A stretch of DNA of 64,000 nucleotides from Sthenelais limicola (Eukaryota; Annelida; Polychaeta; Phyllodocida; Sigalionidae), in the NCBI GenBank assembly GCA_942159475.1, contig OW804096.1, positions 113,434,194-113,498,193 of the forward strand. Direction: 5' to 3'. A model generated the notes under the pieces. The model was not told where the DNA came from and ran no database searches. It worked only from the letters and a program-made list of their open reading frames with translations. Shown here one piece after another: positions 22,770-36,489 of the stretch; position 1 is the first letter of the stretch, and each line of letters starts with the position of its first letter. Both the position numbers and the translations under genes were made by a program.

Positions 22770-25700
22770 CTGAATATATAAAGATAAGATTGAAATAGGA
22801 TGTGTATTCTATGTGATGTGTTCCAGAAAAATTAGTCTTAAGTCGCAAAAATGATTTCTTCAATTTTTCCCTACAAGAACTCTTTTTTAGGAATGTTCTC
22901 ATTTTTCATAGTAGCTCGAACTCCTAGATCTACAAAAAGTTTCCGCGCATTTACATTATTCACTGCCACCAAGTTACCCGACTCTTCACCATCATTTCTC
23001 AACAAATAATATAATGGAATCCTAGAACAGTTATCCGTTCATCTAATTAACTTACCGGGTAGCACCTGTAAAACCACACTTCGGCGAAATAATATGTTTT
23101 TTTGTTATGTAATCATTGCGTACATTAAATGTCTGCACCTGCTACAACTATAGAAGTTAGATGGCGGGCCTTTTTATGTTGTGAGTTCGCGATCGCCTGA
23201 CACCGTTTCACTCAGCATGCACTACCGTGCATCCATTACATACAAAGCAAACCCAACGAGAAGGCTTCTTCTCAAAAAGTGGATATATTGAGTGAACAGG
23301 CGGATAATAGGGAACGAATGTGTATATTGAGGAAGACGATTCATCACACATTTCTTGTTAAGTTCACCTGGGGAGCCCTGTCGGCTGTTGATCCCTTACA
23401 TATAGGGATAATGCACTCCCTTTGATCCTATCCATGGTATCCCTTGCTCGCTAGGGGGAGAGCAAATGTCAGGGGATTGGCGTGAATTATGAATTTTAAA
23501 GAAGCATTATGTGTTTGGAAACGGTCTAGCTGTGTGGGAATGTTTTCTTACGGATGAGACTTGAGAAGGTCCATGTGTCTGCTTAGGTCTGCCTCACTGG
23601 CGCATACTGAGTCCTGTTGTACGTTACCTGTTGCTCCAGCTGGTTGGATATCACTCAGTGCCCGCCTTTATGGATTTTTATGTTCTGGCAGCCATCTGAG
23701 CTCTGCCTCTTAACCTATCTTCTCCTATCTTCCAGCATAGCCGGGTATTTAGGGGGGCTTATTTTTCTGATAGTTAACAGAAAGGAACAGATGATAATAT
23801 TCCAGAGAAAGAAGAAGCAGAGAAAACAGTCCAAGCAAACCTGGTAAACGGTTCCATGATCCTTTCATTTATAAAAAGTTGACATATGGTTTAGACCCGT
23901 AGTCTCTTTGACGGTTTATATCTATTAGCCAGTTATCCCAAACTAGCGATATGTTGTTCGACAATAAGTAGTATAGGTGTTACCAGAGCTATACATGGTG
24001 CTAATGTTTGGACAGTTGAGAATGATACAGCTGAAATGGAGGCAAACTTGAAATGGCATTAGCACCACATTAAAGTAGAACCACATTAAGGTCATCAAGG
24101 AAAACAGGTCTTGCCCAAAGCAATATGAATTAAACATAAACACCATTTCCACGCGTCTATATGTAGATATTACTCGCGATTAACAATAATTCCTATGCCT
24201 TTACTTAGTAGTTCGTGTAAGAATTTCCTAATCTTAAATATGCTCACTAGTATGTATTAGACCCCATGCAATAATAAAGGGCTTTTAAAAGAAATGCGTC
24301 TTGAAGAACTATTTGTAGTGCAAGAAATAATAACCACCCAGAGAGAGAACTTTTAACGAAGGCCTGCCATTTAAAGTTTTGAGAGCCATTCAACTTGCTA
24401 CAACAACTTCTTTAAAGTGAGTGGCAAATATCTTAGCTATAGAACACTGATATCACATTTTAGAGAGAATTCAGAAAGCATAGTTAACTGATATCCCCGT
24501 GCCGTATTTAGAAGGATAACAGCGACATATGTTTACCTGGCTTTTTACATTGGAAAGCACTTTCCTCTCCTCTGTGTCTAGATTTTGGAGGCCCACCTCC
24601 TTTACTGTGGTTTAATTATATAGTAAAAGTATTAGCTATTAGCTTTCCAGTATATAATCGGTGGGCATTTGATCGACTTCCTAAACATCTATATATAATT
24701 TAGGGATCGAATAAGAAAAAAAACAAGCCTAATTATTCGGAGTTTCAAACAGATCTTTGTCTCAGTAGAACAATTACCGTAGTCTAATGTTGTATCGTCA
24801 CAAAAGGAGATTAACAAATAACAACATTAATAATTAGTTGTAATCACCCTGTGAGTCCAATTTGTAGTGCAAGAGATAATAATAATCATCTAGGTATAGT
24901 CAATGTCCGAAAAGTTGCTATAAGAAAAACATTATTAACGGAAAAATGAATTGTCTTCTATTCTATGCATCAGATATCGATCACGATACATACATTTATA
25001 CTATGTGTACTTTTCAGTGAACGGTTGATTTGACTTAATGCATTCAACTGTTTTACAGCTATTCTCAGAAGAACCAATGGGTCATAAAACTTTTGATCCC
25101 ATAATAGAATTATCGCTGGGCCTGGTTCGTGCAATCTGGCTATGGGCGAGTTCATTTATCTAATATTCCCCTGTTTTAAATGTGGGTAACCGCTTGTAAG
25201 GAAACGTTTAACAGTTGATTGGTCAAGGGTTTCCATGCAAAGCCTATGTGACTTGAAGCTTGTAAAATGCAATTACACCGTGTAAAGTCTCTAACATCTA
25301 TTGTATAAATATCATACGGTAATGGGAGGTGGTGCGTTGGGTTATAATGTACTCCGTAAGCTTTCTGTGCCAAAAACAATTTATCAACACCGTCCGCGGA
25401 ATATCAAGTCTATACCTGGTACCCATGGCTCCTTATCTAAAGGTAATACTCTATTATAGTTGGTCAGCTGGCCAACATTATTATGCCACATCGCAAGGAT
25501 CTATTCCTGTTTTAATTCAAAAGAGCATTAATACCTATAGCAGTTTTCCAAATAGGCCCAATGGTCAACACAAATACTATAGTGTATGGGGTTTCGGTTG
25601 CTCTAGTATAGCACACACATTAAGGACTGAGGAGGACTATGTAACTTTGGGGGAATTCGACCAGGGGTACACCCTTTCCTTCGATGTCATTTAAATCAAC

Positions 25701-27953
25701 TCCATCATATTTTATAACATCATGACGCGTCAGTGTGTCCATTCTCGTTAACGTAATTAGGTGACAGTAAGGTTCTTTTGTAAGGTCCTCATATTACACA
25801 ACCCACTGACCTGCCTCTTAAAATTAACCAACATCTCTATTAACAAAGTAACATTTGCTACCTCGTAAACCATCAGAACGACGTCATTGAGCGATTGTCG
25901 ACCCTGTGCATAGAAGGCACAACAGGGCTTACTTTATTCGAAACGTTTTGTATAGCAGCCGTCATCACTTTCAAGATCACGCAATGAGTTTCCAATGTTA
26001 ACATTCTACATAATTACCTCTATTTTTCATATAAGAGGGAGGTAAGCTCCATTGAGGTTGTTCGAAGTTGATGGTGCATGAATTGCCTTTGAAAATTTAG
26101 TTGGTATTGTTAGCATCAGATAACACTAAATTTAAGGATCAAGCGTAAGAAGAGAGTGACTACAATACTAACGACAAAATAACAACCAGTGTTGATATTT
26201 TTCTTTCTCTTATAAAAAAATAAGAAGATTTATTAGTTTATGATTTCAAAGAGATTGTTCGACTAACGATAGACTGTCGGATAATAAATTGGACCAATAA
26301 ATTATGGTGGCGATTATGCGAGACATGGAGGTCAACAAAAGAGGATTCGTATTTATTATAAAGTTAGATTATAGAGCAATGTCCTTAAATTGAGAAAGCA
26401 GTGTGCTTAATAAGATATATGTATTTCTTATATTTTTATAGGAAAGGTTGTTTAACAAAAGATTTAACAAAATACAATCTATTATATTAATTGAACCATC
26501 AGGTCAGGTTCTAGCTGTGGCCGCACCAAATCAGTCAGAATATATATGCATGTTTACTCGATGTTATGCGATCTCTGTAGAAGAATCTACTAGTGCATAT
26601 ATGTTTGACCAAATAATGCAGGTGGGATTGATCAGGTCCATAAACACATTAAACTTATTAGGAGCACCGTATTTACATATTTCTTAAGCAAGTATCTTAC
26701 ACTTTCTAGATGAGGGATTGGTCACAGCCATACTGCATCTAAATGCTACAAAACTGCAATTGAAGGCATTCTTTCCTAACATTTACCTCACATTGCGGCA
26801 AGGAATCAAACAATATTGAAGAAAATATAGAGCACGCAGCATAGATCCCCCTCCTTATTACCCACATTGCAGCTAGCACTCCGAACAATTTGGGGACAAG
26901 AACGTCGAAAGGCTTCCCTTTTTAACCAGTTTAATGACTTTCAGTTCCTTCATGGATAAAAAAAATGTCCAAAATGAAATTGCTTTCGCCTAATTGTGTG
27001 GAATTACTGTCTTGGCGGGCCTCAACTAAATCATTGCTTCGAAATTGAGGTCAATGTAATAGCATGATCTTTGAAAATTAAACGAATGATCTGAACTTCA
27101 ATCATTGGTATAAGTGCAGTGCAGGCAGGAAAGAATGCCTCTAGGGAACGAACAGATTATTAGACACAAAAAAAGACGTAGAAGAAAGTCGGGAGAATTT
27201 AGAGGAGGTGTTTAGGGCCAGAAATTGAGGATGGACGCATCACCAGGGAGGGGAACGGAAAGGGCGGCCAGTGTAGGAGGAAGACACGGAGGGAATAAAG
27301 AACGTTCTCCTCGCCCAACCCAATGTAACTTAATAGGTACTTGAAAGGGTTGAATGTACTGTGAGTGTAATCATATAAAGCTTAAGTATCAGCATTTCCA
27401 CTGAAGACAAATTGATCTTGAGATTGAAGTTATTATCCCTTATTATCTCGAAGGTCTAAGAAATAAAAGCATGTGTGGATGATCATTTCTGTCAAAATGT
27501 TTTAAGAAAAGGATGAGTTCTGACTTAATATCTCGTTGAAGTGTAGAACAATATTTTGGGGAAGTGTGGGTATGTATTTCTGTACCCTATTTGACGTAGC
27601 GGCTCAGACTCCAGTCCTATTGCCATTCCATTGCACTAACGCTAAGTATGTGTACCCACAAGTCTCATTGGAACGAGCCAATGGTTGTTGTTGGAACCAA
27701 TAAACACACTGAGTTATTCCACCGGACAATGACTACTGATAAAAACTATTGTCAATGGATAGCTATAAACAATACATCGCCTTCACACCTAAAAGCTTCA
27801 CTAGGAAAATAAACTACCTTCACACCAATATCAGTCGCAAAATAAAACTGCATTCCAGCGATGACAAGTTTAAATATAGAATGGCTAAGACGTACTTGAG
27901 AGTAAGTACGAGGAAACACATCTAGATACCTATATATAGTTAAATTTACTCAC
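22770..27953 (-). other. Proposed intron, 5.2 kb
   Basis: Begins GTGAGT and ends TTCAG. No further exon that fits phase 1-1 was found inside. The longer plus-strand frames here (25329-25694, 26448-26687) have no recognisable motif. Confidence 0.4.
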
Positions 27954-28020
27954 CATATTCGCCATGCCAATGACCAGTATCACCAGGCCAAAGATGTATA
28001 TTTTCCTGCAGTTCGACATG
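27954..28020 (-). CDS. Exon 8 of unidentified gene
   Basis: Strong acceptor (TTTCCACCCCTTCAG) and strong donor (G|GTGAGT). Entry phase 0, exit phase 1. It reads HVELQENIHLWPGDTG then HWHGEY. A different frame would give a start codon and a hydrophobic run (MSNCRKIYIFGLVILVIG), which could suggest a signal-peptide exon, but that frame leaves in phase 0 and meets a stop in the next exon, so the phase-0 entry frame is preferred. Confidence 0.5.
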
Positions 28021-28420
28021 CTGAAGGGGTGGAAATAGGAAATCTCCAATTACCCTTGGCCACTTGCCTCAACCTTCTTATCAGTATCTAAAACCAACGT
28101 CGAACTCCCGAGAGGCAGGACGAAGTAATCCTCTGAAGGATCTTTGATGCCCTCTTTGTCAGGTGCTCCACTACATTGATGACCCCTCTTTTGCAAATGC
28201 AGGAGCTTTCCTAGGTGATTAGAGCTTTTTAAGTGGGGCTTCGTGGCAAATAGAAATTACTGTTGCCTGCCCGAAGCATGGGTTTAGAAGTGTGAGGCCC
28301 TGGCCAGAGGCGTGTGCCAGTCTGGCTTTTAGGTTTGCTACAATGGATCCAGTCTGGAGTATTGTGTGTGCGACTGCTGTGCGTTGCAGTAAAGCCTCCT
28401 TGGTCCTCCAGTATGTGAGC

Positions 28421-28460
28421 AGAGAGAGAGAGAGAGAGAGAGAGAGAAGGGGGGGGGGGG
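28421..28460. repeat. (AG)n and poly-G microsatellite
   Basis: About 13 AG units followed by a run of 12 G. Confidence 0.95.
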
Positions 28461-28756
28461 ATAGGGATAGGGACCTCTACTTCACAACATACAATTGTGT
28501 GGGTTATATGGTGGGAGGCAGCGAACATTCCCACTGGTTGGGGAGCCTTGGCATGGGCGGAACCGACCCGACACGTTCTGAGTTTCTTTTTATCATTATA
28601 AGATATTCTGTATGCATTGGTGCCGGTTTCTGTCCCGTGCTAGGGTGGGACAATCAAAATATAGTCTTTAGCAGGAGCTACAATCGGGACTTTTACAAGG
28701 ACAAACCACCCTTGAGTAATTGATGGAAATACACGCCCCATGCAGCTTACACTTAC

Positions 28757-28861
28757 ATTAGGTAGAAAAACCTCACAATCTCCATGCAATACGCCTTTTG
28801 TTCCAATTTCTATTCCATCTACTCGGATGTATGTGTACACAGGCAGCAATTCATATGGGTA
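28757..28861 (-). CDS. Exon 7 of unidentified gene
   Basis: 105 nt, phase 0 to 0, donor AAT|GTAAGT (consensus), acceptor CTGCATAAAAG (weaker). It reads YPYELLPVYTYIRVDGIEIG and TKGVLHGDCEVFLPN, alternating hydrophobic and polar residues as in a beta-sandwich ectodomain. It contains one cysteine. Confidence 0.45.
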
Positions 28862-30435
28862 CTTTTATGCAGGCACAAATGAGCATGCACTCACGTCGTA
28901 GCTACAATATATGTATATTGATATAGATGGTCTGTGATAATCGACTCAATTGGTCGAGGAGTTGACTGTCTGCCATGCCCGCAGGTAGGAGGTACCATTG
29001 CAGCCCTGTGTATCATAGATCATACATGTAATATTGTTAGCAATTGCAACTCCCAACCAATCCCTGACCGGTGTAAAATAACAAAGCCAACCAAGGCTGC
29101 CCCTTCTATGTAAGATCGGGATATTTGCCTGCCTCTAAACCTTACATCATCTGAGGTCTTAAAACCCAGATAGAATATATATAAATCGCTTTGTATTGTG
29201 TACTCCGGTAGTATAGATTCTAGAATGTAAACTTGTTGACTCTAGCCCCAGCCAGGTGATTGCGAACTTTTTGCATGTGACAAAGTTTGGGACATATCCA
29301 TCCGTATAGCATCTTCAATCATGTAATTTTGGCTCCGTTCTATACGGACTGTTTCATTACCCATTAAGCTCATACAACTGTTCAGCCCTAGCAGTCAGAT
29401 GAACATTGCAAACGTGATTTCCTTTGGGATGTGGACCGATGAAACAGGCCTACCGTGTATTGCATGTCAATAGCTACACAGAATGCATCTATATCCTTTT
29501 CAAAACCAATGTGTTTATTCAGAACTACATAACCTGTCCCATATGCATCCCTTAATGCATAGTGTATCAATAAATGACATTTAAATGAATTGTATACCAT
29601 TATTCCTATTAAAATGAGGTATTTAACTAATATCCCCGTGCAGCAGTGATGTATGGCCACATTGTATGTCTAACCGCAATATATTTAAGAACTATCCTCG
29701 TCCATTGTTAATTCTACATTTATGTTCTTATTATTATTTTCGAATTATCTAATCCCTTATGAAAGCAAACATCGAATGAACGACATAATTCCATGTTCTC
29801 AATCGAGATCTTTTGTGATCCACTTTTTCCGATTGTGGGATGTTTGGAAAAGGACTATGAATGAGGGTATGTTGTATGGTATTAGAACGGGCCAACATTC
29901 TCCTTCAATACATACCAATTTAACAACAATACACCCCTCTTCCTTGTGCTTCATAAAACACATGTATGAAATGAGATATCGCCGATACACACCATTCATA
30001 TCACTTCATATTCAGTATCGTTGCGGCGTATCTAGGTGAGTTTCATAAAATACATTTTTCATTTTCCATTACCGAATTCCATTTCTATATTACCAGTATA
30101 TAGAATTTTGATTACCGACTGGGCTCTTTTATACCTATTCCCCATCAATCGCCGTATTGCAAGTCATCAAGCTCGAAGACAGAGATATCATAATCACAGG
30201 TATATCATGCGTACAGCCGATATGAAAGATAATATCTTATCCATACTCAAGACATTTCCCCCTGTGGTGGACGTGTCGCAATATATCGACTTAGATGGGC
30301 AAGAGGCCTCCCGGGATAAAGCAGCTGTGACAGTAATGGAAACAGGCGAAGACAGTGGCTTTTTAAGGGTCCACTTTGCTTTCGTTTTATCGACATGATT
30401 TCATCCATATAGAACTGTATCACAGGCATATATAC

Positions 30436-30597
30436 CCAGACAAATAGGCCGATCTTTTCATTCACTGTGATTATGTAAGGAATATTGCTTTCGTGTACCA
30501 CTCCGATGTTAGTAGCGTGCATGTCGGTGATACTGGTATTTCTAGTGGTCATTCGTGTAATGGTCTCATTAAAAGACGCGTGGGTGCTATGCGAGTT
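30436..30597 (-). CDS. Exon 6 of unidentified gene
   Basis: 162 nt, phase 0 to 0, acceptor ATATTTATTTGTAG, donor TGG|GTATAT (non-ideal). It reads NSHSTHASFNETITRMTTRN, TSITDMHATNIGVVHESN and IPYIITVNEKIGLFVW. Two N-glycosylation sequons (NET, NTS) and the beta-rich pattern suggest an extracellular segment. The phases fit both neighbours. Confidence 0.45.
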
Positions 30598-30816
30598 CTA
30601 CAAATAAATATACACACAGTTTTCTATAATACATTTTCATTATCATAAAATTGGTAAAATTCCAAAGGAAACCTCCATGACAAAATTGCGTGGGAACAGT
30701 CGAACACGACCCTACATTAAGTGATTCACATCCCCTATAGCTTGCCTTCCACAATTCCTTCCGCACAGATGGTGACAGAGTTTATAACATAATCTATGGC
30801 TTCTATACATCTACAC

Positions 30817-30914
30817 CCGTGGTGCATCGTGTTTAACCCTACCCATCAAAGATTTAATGTATGGAAAGCCAGGTTCAATATTCCCTGGATGATGGAACAA
30901 ATTATTCATAACTC
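30817..30914 (-). CDS. Exon 5 of unidentified gene
   Basis: 98 nt, phase 1 to 0. The acceptor GTTCGCCTTTGCAG is good, with a possible branch site CTAAC upstream; the donor CGG|GTGTAG is weak. It reads VMNNLFHHPGNIEPGFPY then IKSLMGRVKHDAPR. If the donor is not used the frame ends two codons later. Confidence 0.4.
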
Positions 30915-30976
30915 CTGCAAAGGCGAACAAGCGCTGTCGTTAGTGAGTATACCCCAAAGGGTAGATCATGTAGTAC

Positions 30977-31070
30977 GACATTCTATGAATATGATTTTAT
31001 ATCCTGCGTTAGGAATGGCGTCCGGGCTGCCATGGACAGGACTTCCCGAATATAAAATGTAAGAAGGAAC
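30977..31070 (-). CDS. Exon 4 of unidentified gene
   Basis: 94 nt, phase 0 to 1. Acceptor CTGCCTGTCCGACAG, donor C|GTACTA. It reads VPSYILYSGSPVHGSPDAIP then NAGYKIIFIEC. The intron to exon 5 would be only 62 nt, much shorter than the others; a different donor or an extra exon is possible. Confidence 0.35.
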
Positions 31071-34000
31071 CTGTCGGACAGGCAGCCAATTAGTGGTAGA
31101 CGGTTTGCTCCATTGAGAGCTGGAAATCTATTAGAAATCAGCCGAAATTGTCAGCGCGCTTAGAGGAGGGGAGTATTGGGCGAAGCCCCAGCAACTAAAC
31201 TTCAGAGATATTGATCACTGCTCACACAAATTAGCAGATTGCTAGGAGCTTTCCAATTAAGCACAAGTAATACATGCTCTAGGCTAGTCAAGGACGGGTG
31301 GATTCAGCCAACGGACCAAGGACCCTGGCCATTACATTCTTCTTACATCAATCAAACCTCCACTTAAGAATTTGTAAAAAGAAACTAGCCTAAGGTCAAA
31401 TTGCTATATGGGATTGTGCCTCTATCGCAATCCTTTTCATATTGTTTCGCCTCAGGTAAAAGTACCCTTTGTCCACAAAGGTGGCCGATGTATTGAAATC
31501 AAGTCTAGATAAATTACTATAGATTAGCTATTCCCTAACGTAATACGTAATGTTTCTATTTGCGGTATTCTGAGAATACGGATGGAATGCGTGTGGGTCA
31601 CGACGATCATTTCAATATTCTCTTTGATGTGGCATCAGATTTTTAAAATGCAGTGCTTAATCTAAACATTGAAGCTTTCATATATACACACAAGTTGTGC
31701 TAACAATAACATACTTGGAAGGAGAAGGTATTGGCTATTTGCAATTGACGTTTGTACATGACGAGTCACACACCATTCACTTGAAAGTTAGGTATTACAA
31801 ATATTTGTGTCCTTTCTTGTATCGTTTCCTTCAGTTGAGGATAAAACACCTAGAATCAACTGGTGAATAAAAAGTAGATGAGACTACATAAAATAAAAGC
31901 CTGAGAACATCCTTGAAGGATAGAGCGTATTTTGTAAACATTAGATGGTATATTGGCCATAAATGAAATGAAACAAATATTACAGAACTTCGCGTTTCAT
32001 CTTTCCCCATTTTATGGAGAATTAATTAAAAACATGATGAAAAATACACCACCGCTAACGTAGCAAAATAATAAAGACGAGAATAAGTGTAATACACAGA
32101 GAGTAAGACTATGATAATATCGTGTATTTAGAATGTAAACCCCTCACAAGAATCAAGCTAAGTTTCCATGGATTAAATATGCCCGAAATTAACGTAATGT
32201 TCAGAGAGACTACCTTCAGTATTTCTATTAGTCATTCCCCTAGACCCCTATCAAATCCCTAGTGGATGCTTAGTCAATCAGTGCTATGATTTATAACCTC
32301 AATTTATGGCACCCTCATGTAAAGTAATCGAACTCATTATGCATTAAGACATGCCATACCCATGATATAAACATTAGCGTTTCTTCCTCAGGATTATCGA
32401 GACTGGATACTCTGCTCCAGATTATCATTTTTCCTGTCGGCTATGGCTATCGACAAGCACGATCCCGGGATCGTAAAGAGAGACCCAAGGGAACCGTGAT
32501 GCTCATGTAATGCGGCGTCCCTTTGCCAGTGTCCCATGTCGTGTCATCATGGATTGACATGACAGGGACCCCTCCCGCGGTTTAATATGCAGATGATCGA
32601 GCCCGGTTGCGATAAAGACATGAGAGATCTTACATGATTTACATTATACACCTGACCATACTAGTTCACAGGCCCTCGTGTAAATATTTGGCCGCGACCG
32701 TTGGATGGCTTGCGCAATAAGGAATGCAAATGGATTGCAGCGGTTTGGCATTGAAGAAAGACCATCCCTGATATCTAGCATATAATCTCAGAAGTTGGAA
32801 GACGCGTTTTTTTTATTCTAAAGCCCCCATTATTCAAGTCGACACCTAATTACAGAAATCTCAAATCTTGATGAATTCTTGAAGAATGAGTTAAATCATT
32901 CCACAGAAATAAAGGTAGATGTAACCGATAGGGCATAGTGAGTCTATCCAAAATATTTATGTATAGTTTTATATTTGACTACCGCGGTAACCACGGAAGG
33001 GCACACCGAAAGAGATCACCAACAGGTCCACAAGAATATTTAATTAGTAGAGTAAAATAAAGACTCGGAGCAATGAAGATTTCGCCAAGTTTGGGAATTA
33101 GATTCAAATTGGATTTATCATTAGGTTATCATACCGTACAGACTTATGCAAATAGTAAGAGCGGAAACCCGAAATTAAATTATAATCAGTAATTACCGTT
33201 CAATCTTCCAGTGGTACCCTGATTTAAATCTTAAGCAATGTACGATTTAAATATGTATATAGATAAACGCTCGTAATTCAATGTTTCAAAAAAATGGATT
33301 ACATTTACCGTAACGTTCTTTGAGATCTGCAGATTTTAAGACACGCATGCAGTTATCCCATTTACAATTAAGTAATACTTTTGTCAATTAAAATGTTTAT
33401 CAGCTATTTGCTACCAGAAGTTGAATAAAATGCATTCTCCTTTTTCAAAGAAAACAAAAGAAATAGAAATAGAAAAGATTGGGATGTTGCATCGGATTAT
33501 TGACAAAAACGTTATTTGAATCGGTGGCTTCGGTCATCCCATATAAGATTAAATCTCGCCTTTGATCAGACAGGTCCGTGAGGCTTCTCGTGACTTGGTA
33601 AATATATAGTCAGTTTACTTAAGTATAAGCCATAAAAACATAAAATAGACTCGTGAATATAAAAGATTATTTGATAAAGCAATTTCTGATGGAAAGGTAA
33701 AGGTAAGGCTTTAATTGTACACATACAACAAGGAATATACCAATGGAAGGGGATCTTTGTATGACGTAAATATACAGGTACATCATGTTTGCCATACGTA
33801 CGTATGCATGATGCTCTCGGTTTTAATTGTATACGAAAAGCCTCCCCTTTTGCTATAGTGGAAGTGTCAATAAAATCATCATCAGGCCACTGCATTGTCG
33901 TTTTCCAAGGGTGATATACTTCCGACAGATAGTCCAGATATCTATGTATTTGAGCAAGAAACATGCACATGGGCGATCTCAGCTATATCCAATGCTTTTA

Positions 34001-36385
34001 ACCTTCTTGTCAAGAGCTTCTTTATTCGGTTCAGAGAACACATGTGTGAGCGCATGTCAGCGGACTAAGAGCTATTCGCCCTCACCAAAGCGTTCCCATC
34101 CATTGTGTATCTGAGACATTGTCATCCATTATCAAACCGCATCACATCCATGACAAAGCCATCTCTAACATGTGATCTCAAAAGTTTTTTAACACCCTAT
34201 CCATCTCCTCCTCTCTTTCTAACACGGCCTGCCAAACCTTCTGCTGTAGTGCATTAGTCTAGGAAGACACGGGGCTGCATATCAAACAATCTATTGTTAT
34301 ATTTGCATGTACATTTTTCTTTCAGTGTTTCTCATCAAAATCCCATTAATATTAAAACACTATTACGAACATACGAAAGTTTATGACAGCCCATGATTGA
34401 TGAATTTTAAAAGTAATTACCAAAATCCTGAGGCTGATTCTTTTGCGTTAATGATTTTTTTCTCTCGACCAGCTTTATCTGACATTTACTTTGGAAGGAA
34501 TACCTGCCTATACCATTTACCATCATATCTGAATACACTATTCGCTAGAAAGGATCAGGTTAGGCCTATTTGTTATGTGAAGGGATTGGGAAAGGCCTAT
34601 TTGCTATGGGAAGGGACCAGGTTGGGCTGCATGAGATACTCCTTTGGGATGTGATGAGTGCACCTGTGGAATATGTTATGTGTACTTGGGACTGTCACCT
34701 GTATTTGTGTATACCATTTGGGATTACACACACAAGGAGCTATTTGAGTCTCACCTATTACCTATAATTATGTGTGTAGGTGTGCTATTTGGGTTTATAT
34801 TATAAGGAACGGTTCACTTATCATTTGTATCTCTATGCTATGTAGGGTTATATGCCTGAACGGGCTTATCTGCTATATACATGTATATATATACCGGTTT
34901 GCATATCATTAGAGATGGGCTTTCATGTCTTTGTTCCATTTGGGATAAGCTGTCATGCCTTTGTTCCATTTGTACCTTAGTCGCATGATTGGTGAGGAGC
35001 ACACTCCTATAATTATAAGGAGTGGCTCTCTCTTACTAGGTTAGAGTCAGTTTGGGTTGCGCTCAGCATGAGTGCACATCACTAGAGTTGCTAGACGCTC
35101 TTTGTTAGGATTGGTTAGGATTGGTCTTAGGCAGGCCCTATATTCCGCAATGAGTTATGCTAGGACATTTACGTTTTTACATATGAACTACTGTTGTTAA
35201 ATGTCTTTGGCCTGTAAGTGAATAAAAAAAAAAAAAAAAAAAAAAGGGACCTAGAAACTGGTTGCGGAGTATAGGGCCTGCCTAGGGAGGATGAGAGTAA
35301 TCTAATTTTCGAGGAGATTTGTTGTATAAGGCTATTTAGGTGTGGTTAGAAGGATAGGGTGTCATCTGATAAAAAACGTTCATTTAACATCCAAGTTAAT
35401 CGGTAATTAATGAGGTAATAATCGCTATGAGTTTGACCGACCAAAACGGCACCACATTTGGGAACGGAGATTTCGGGATTATCCCAACTAATTACTGAGA
35501 CAACTAATGAAGCTAACAATATTAGATATATATAGCGAACTAAATATTGAATAAAGAAATAGTTTAACCAGGGTTTAGTGTCAAAAGCTTTTGTACGAGA
35601 GTATTAGTTCTCGCAAAGTTAGATATATGGCTTTTGATATGCATCTTTACCATTGTCGCTTGTGTTATTCGCGGTGGCGTTCAAATGGAAGATTAAAATC
35701 AATTCGGACTGCCTCTTTCTGGAGAAGGAAACTAGTTCAAACCTATATCTGCCCTGCTCCTTCTTTTCCAGTCCCTCACCGGGATTCAATTTGACAAAGG
35801 TAGATCTGAGTGACTGGGGTATTAATTGTTCTTGTCATTCTAATATGAGTTCACTTGGGAACATCTGAGTGCATTTCAGGGAGATGCTTACGAACATTGA
35901 GCACCACTGACAGGCTCACTGGGAATTCAATGGAGGGTCAGTGGTTCTAGAAGACAGTGAGGTCCACTTTCAACGCGCTAAGCGAATCGCTCAATGGACT
36001 CGCTCCCTGTGTGGTCTATACAGCTAGCTTTACAGATTTCAGCGCATATAATAGGCAACGTCACGGGTTTTAGAACTTCTGCTCATCTTTATTGTTCTCA
36101 TGGAAAAGGAGGTCATGCAAAACTGATAAGGAACACATATCTATTGGCCCCGAAATTAATTTTGGTCTGAAATAGTCAGTTAGTATGTATGGAGTCGTAA
36201 ACAAAGAGGTTGACTGGCAAGTAGTATGGCTGCAAGAGGTTGCTGCTTCACATGCCAGACTGGTAATACGTGTACCTCTAAGTAGTGTTATGTGGGAATC
36301 TGCAAAACATATTAGTCAAGATCCCTCAAGCAATACATGTGATCTACTGGCCTAGCAGACGCTGCTTTCAACTAAGATTACGTAC
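31071..36385 (-). other. Proposed intron, 5.3 kb
   Basis: Holds the poly(A)-tailed block at 34560-35245 and two exon-like minus-strand segments that do not fit the phase chain: 33777-33935 (reading YLDYLSEVYHPWKTTMQWPD, phase 2 to 1, donor GTACGT) and about 32470-32560 (reading VPVMSIHDDTTWDTGKGTPH). Either could belong to an alternative transcript. Confidence 0.3.
34560..35245 (+). repeat. Poly(A)-tailed block, possible retrocopy or SINE
   Basis: Ends in AATAA running into 22 consecutive A (35224-35245). The block contains short direct repeats such as AGGCCTATTTG (34562, 34594) and TTTGTTCCATTTG (34930, 34966). No clear target duplication: the text after the tail (GGGACCTAG) only loosely resembles GGGACCAGG at 34613. 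No coding sequence was recognised. Confidence 0.4.
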
Positions 36386-36489
36386 AGAAGACACTCTAGA
36401 ATATAAGGTTCTTCTTGGAACACCTCGCACCCTTTCTTCTGTGACGACAGGGTTGCAGAGGGCATCGGATGAAATTCCGGGCATATTTA
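36386..36489 (-). CDS. Exon 3 of unidentified gene
   Basis: 104 nt, phase 1 to 0, acceptor CCTATTTTACAG, donor TCT|GTACGT. It reads NMPGISSDALCNPVVTEERV then RGVPRRTLYSRVSS. The plus-strand frame over the same bases (36285-36500, 71 codons) has no motif and is taken as a shadow. Confidence 0.45.

Noticed and set aside
25329..25694. 121-codon plus-strand frame
   Set aside because: It begins at a non-ATG codon, has no motif, and lies in the proposed 5.2-kb intron.
28292..28723. 143-codon plus-strand frame
   Set aside because: It runs through an (AG)n/poly-G microsatellite and encodes a simple RE repeat; its flanks have no domain.
29722..30398. Plus-strand frames with a consensus GTGAGT donor after 30037
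   Set aside because: Joining to the next acceptor (30093) in the required phase gives an immediate stop, and the opposite strand holds a better exon chain.
33566..33970. Minus-strand frame with acceptor and GTACGT donor (33777-33935)
   Set aside because: Its phases (2 in, 1 out) do not fit the neighbouring exons. It was not included, though alternative splicing cannot be excluded.
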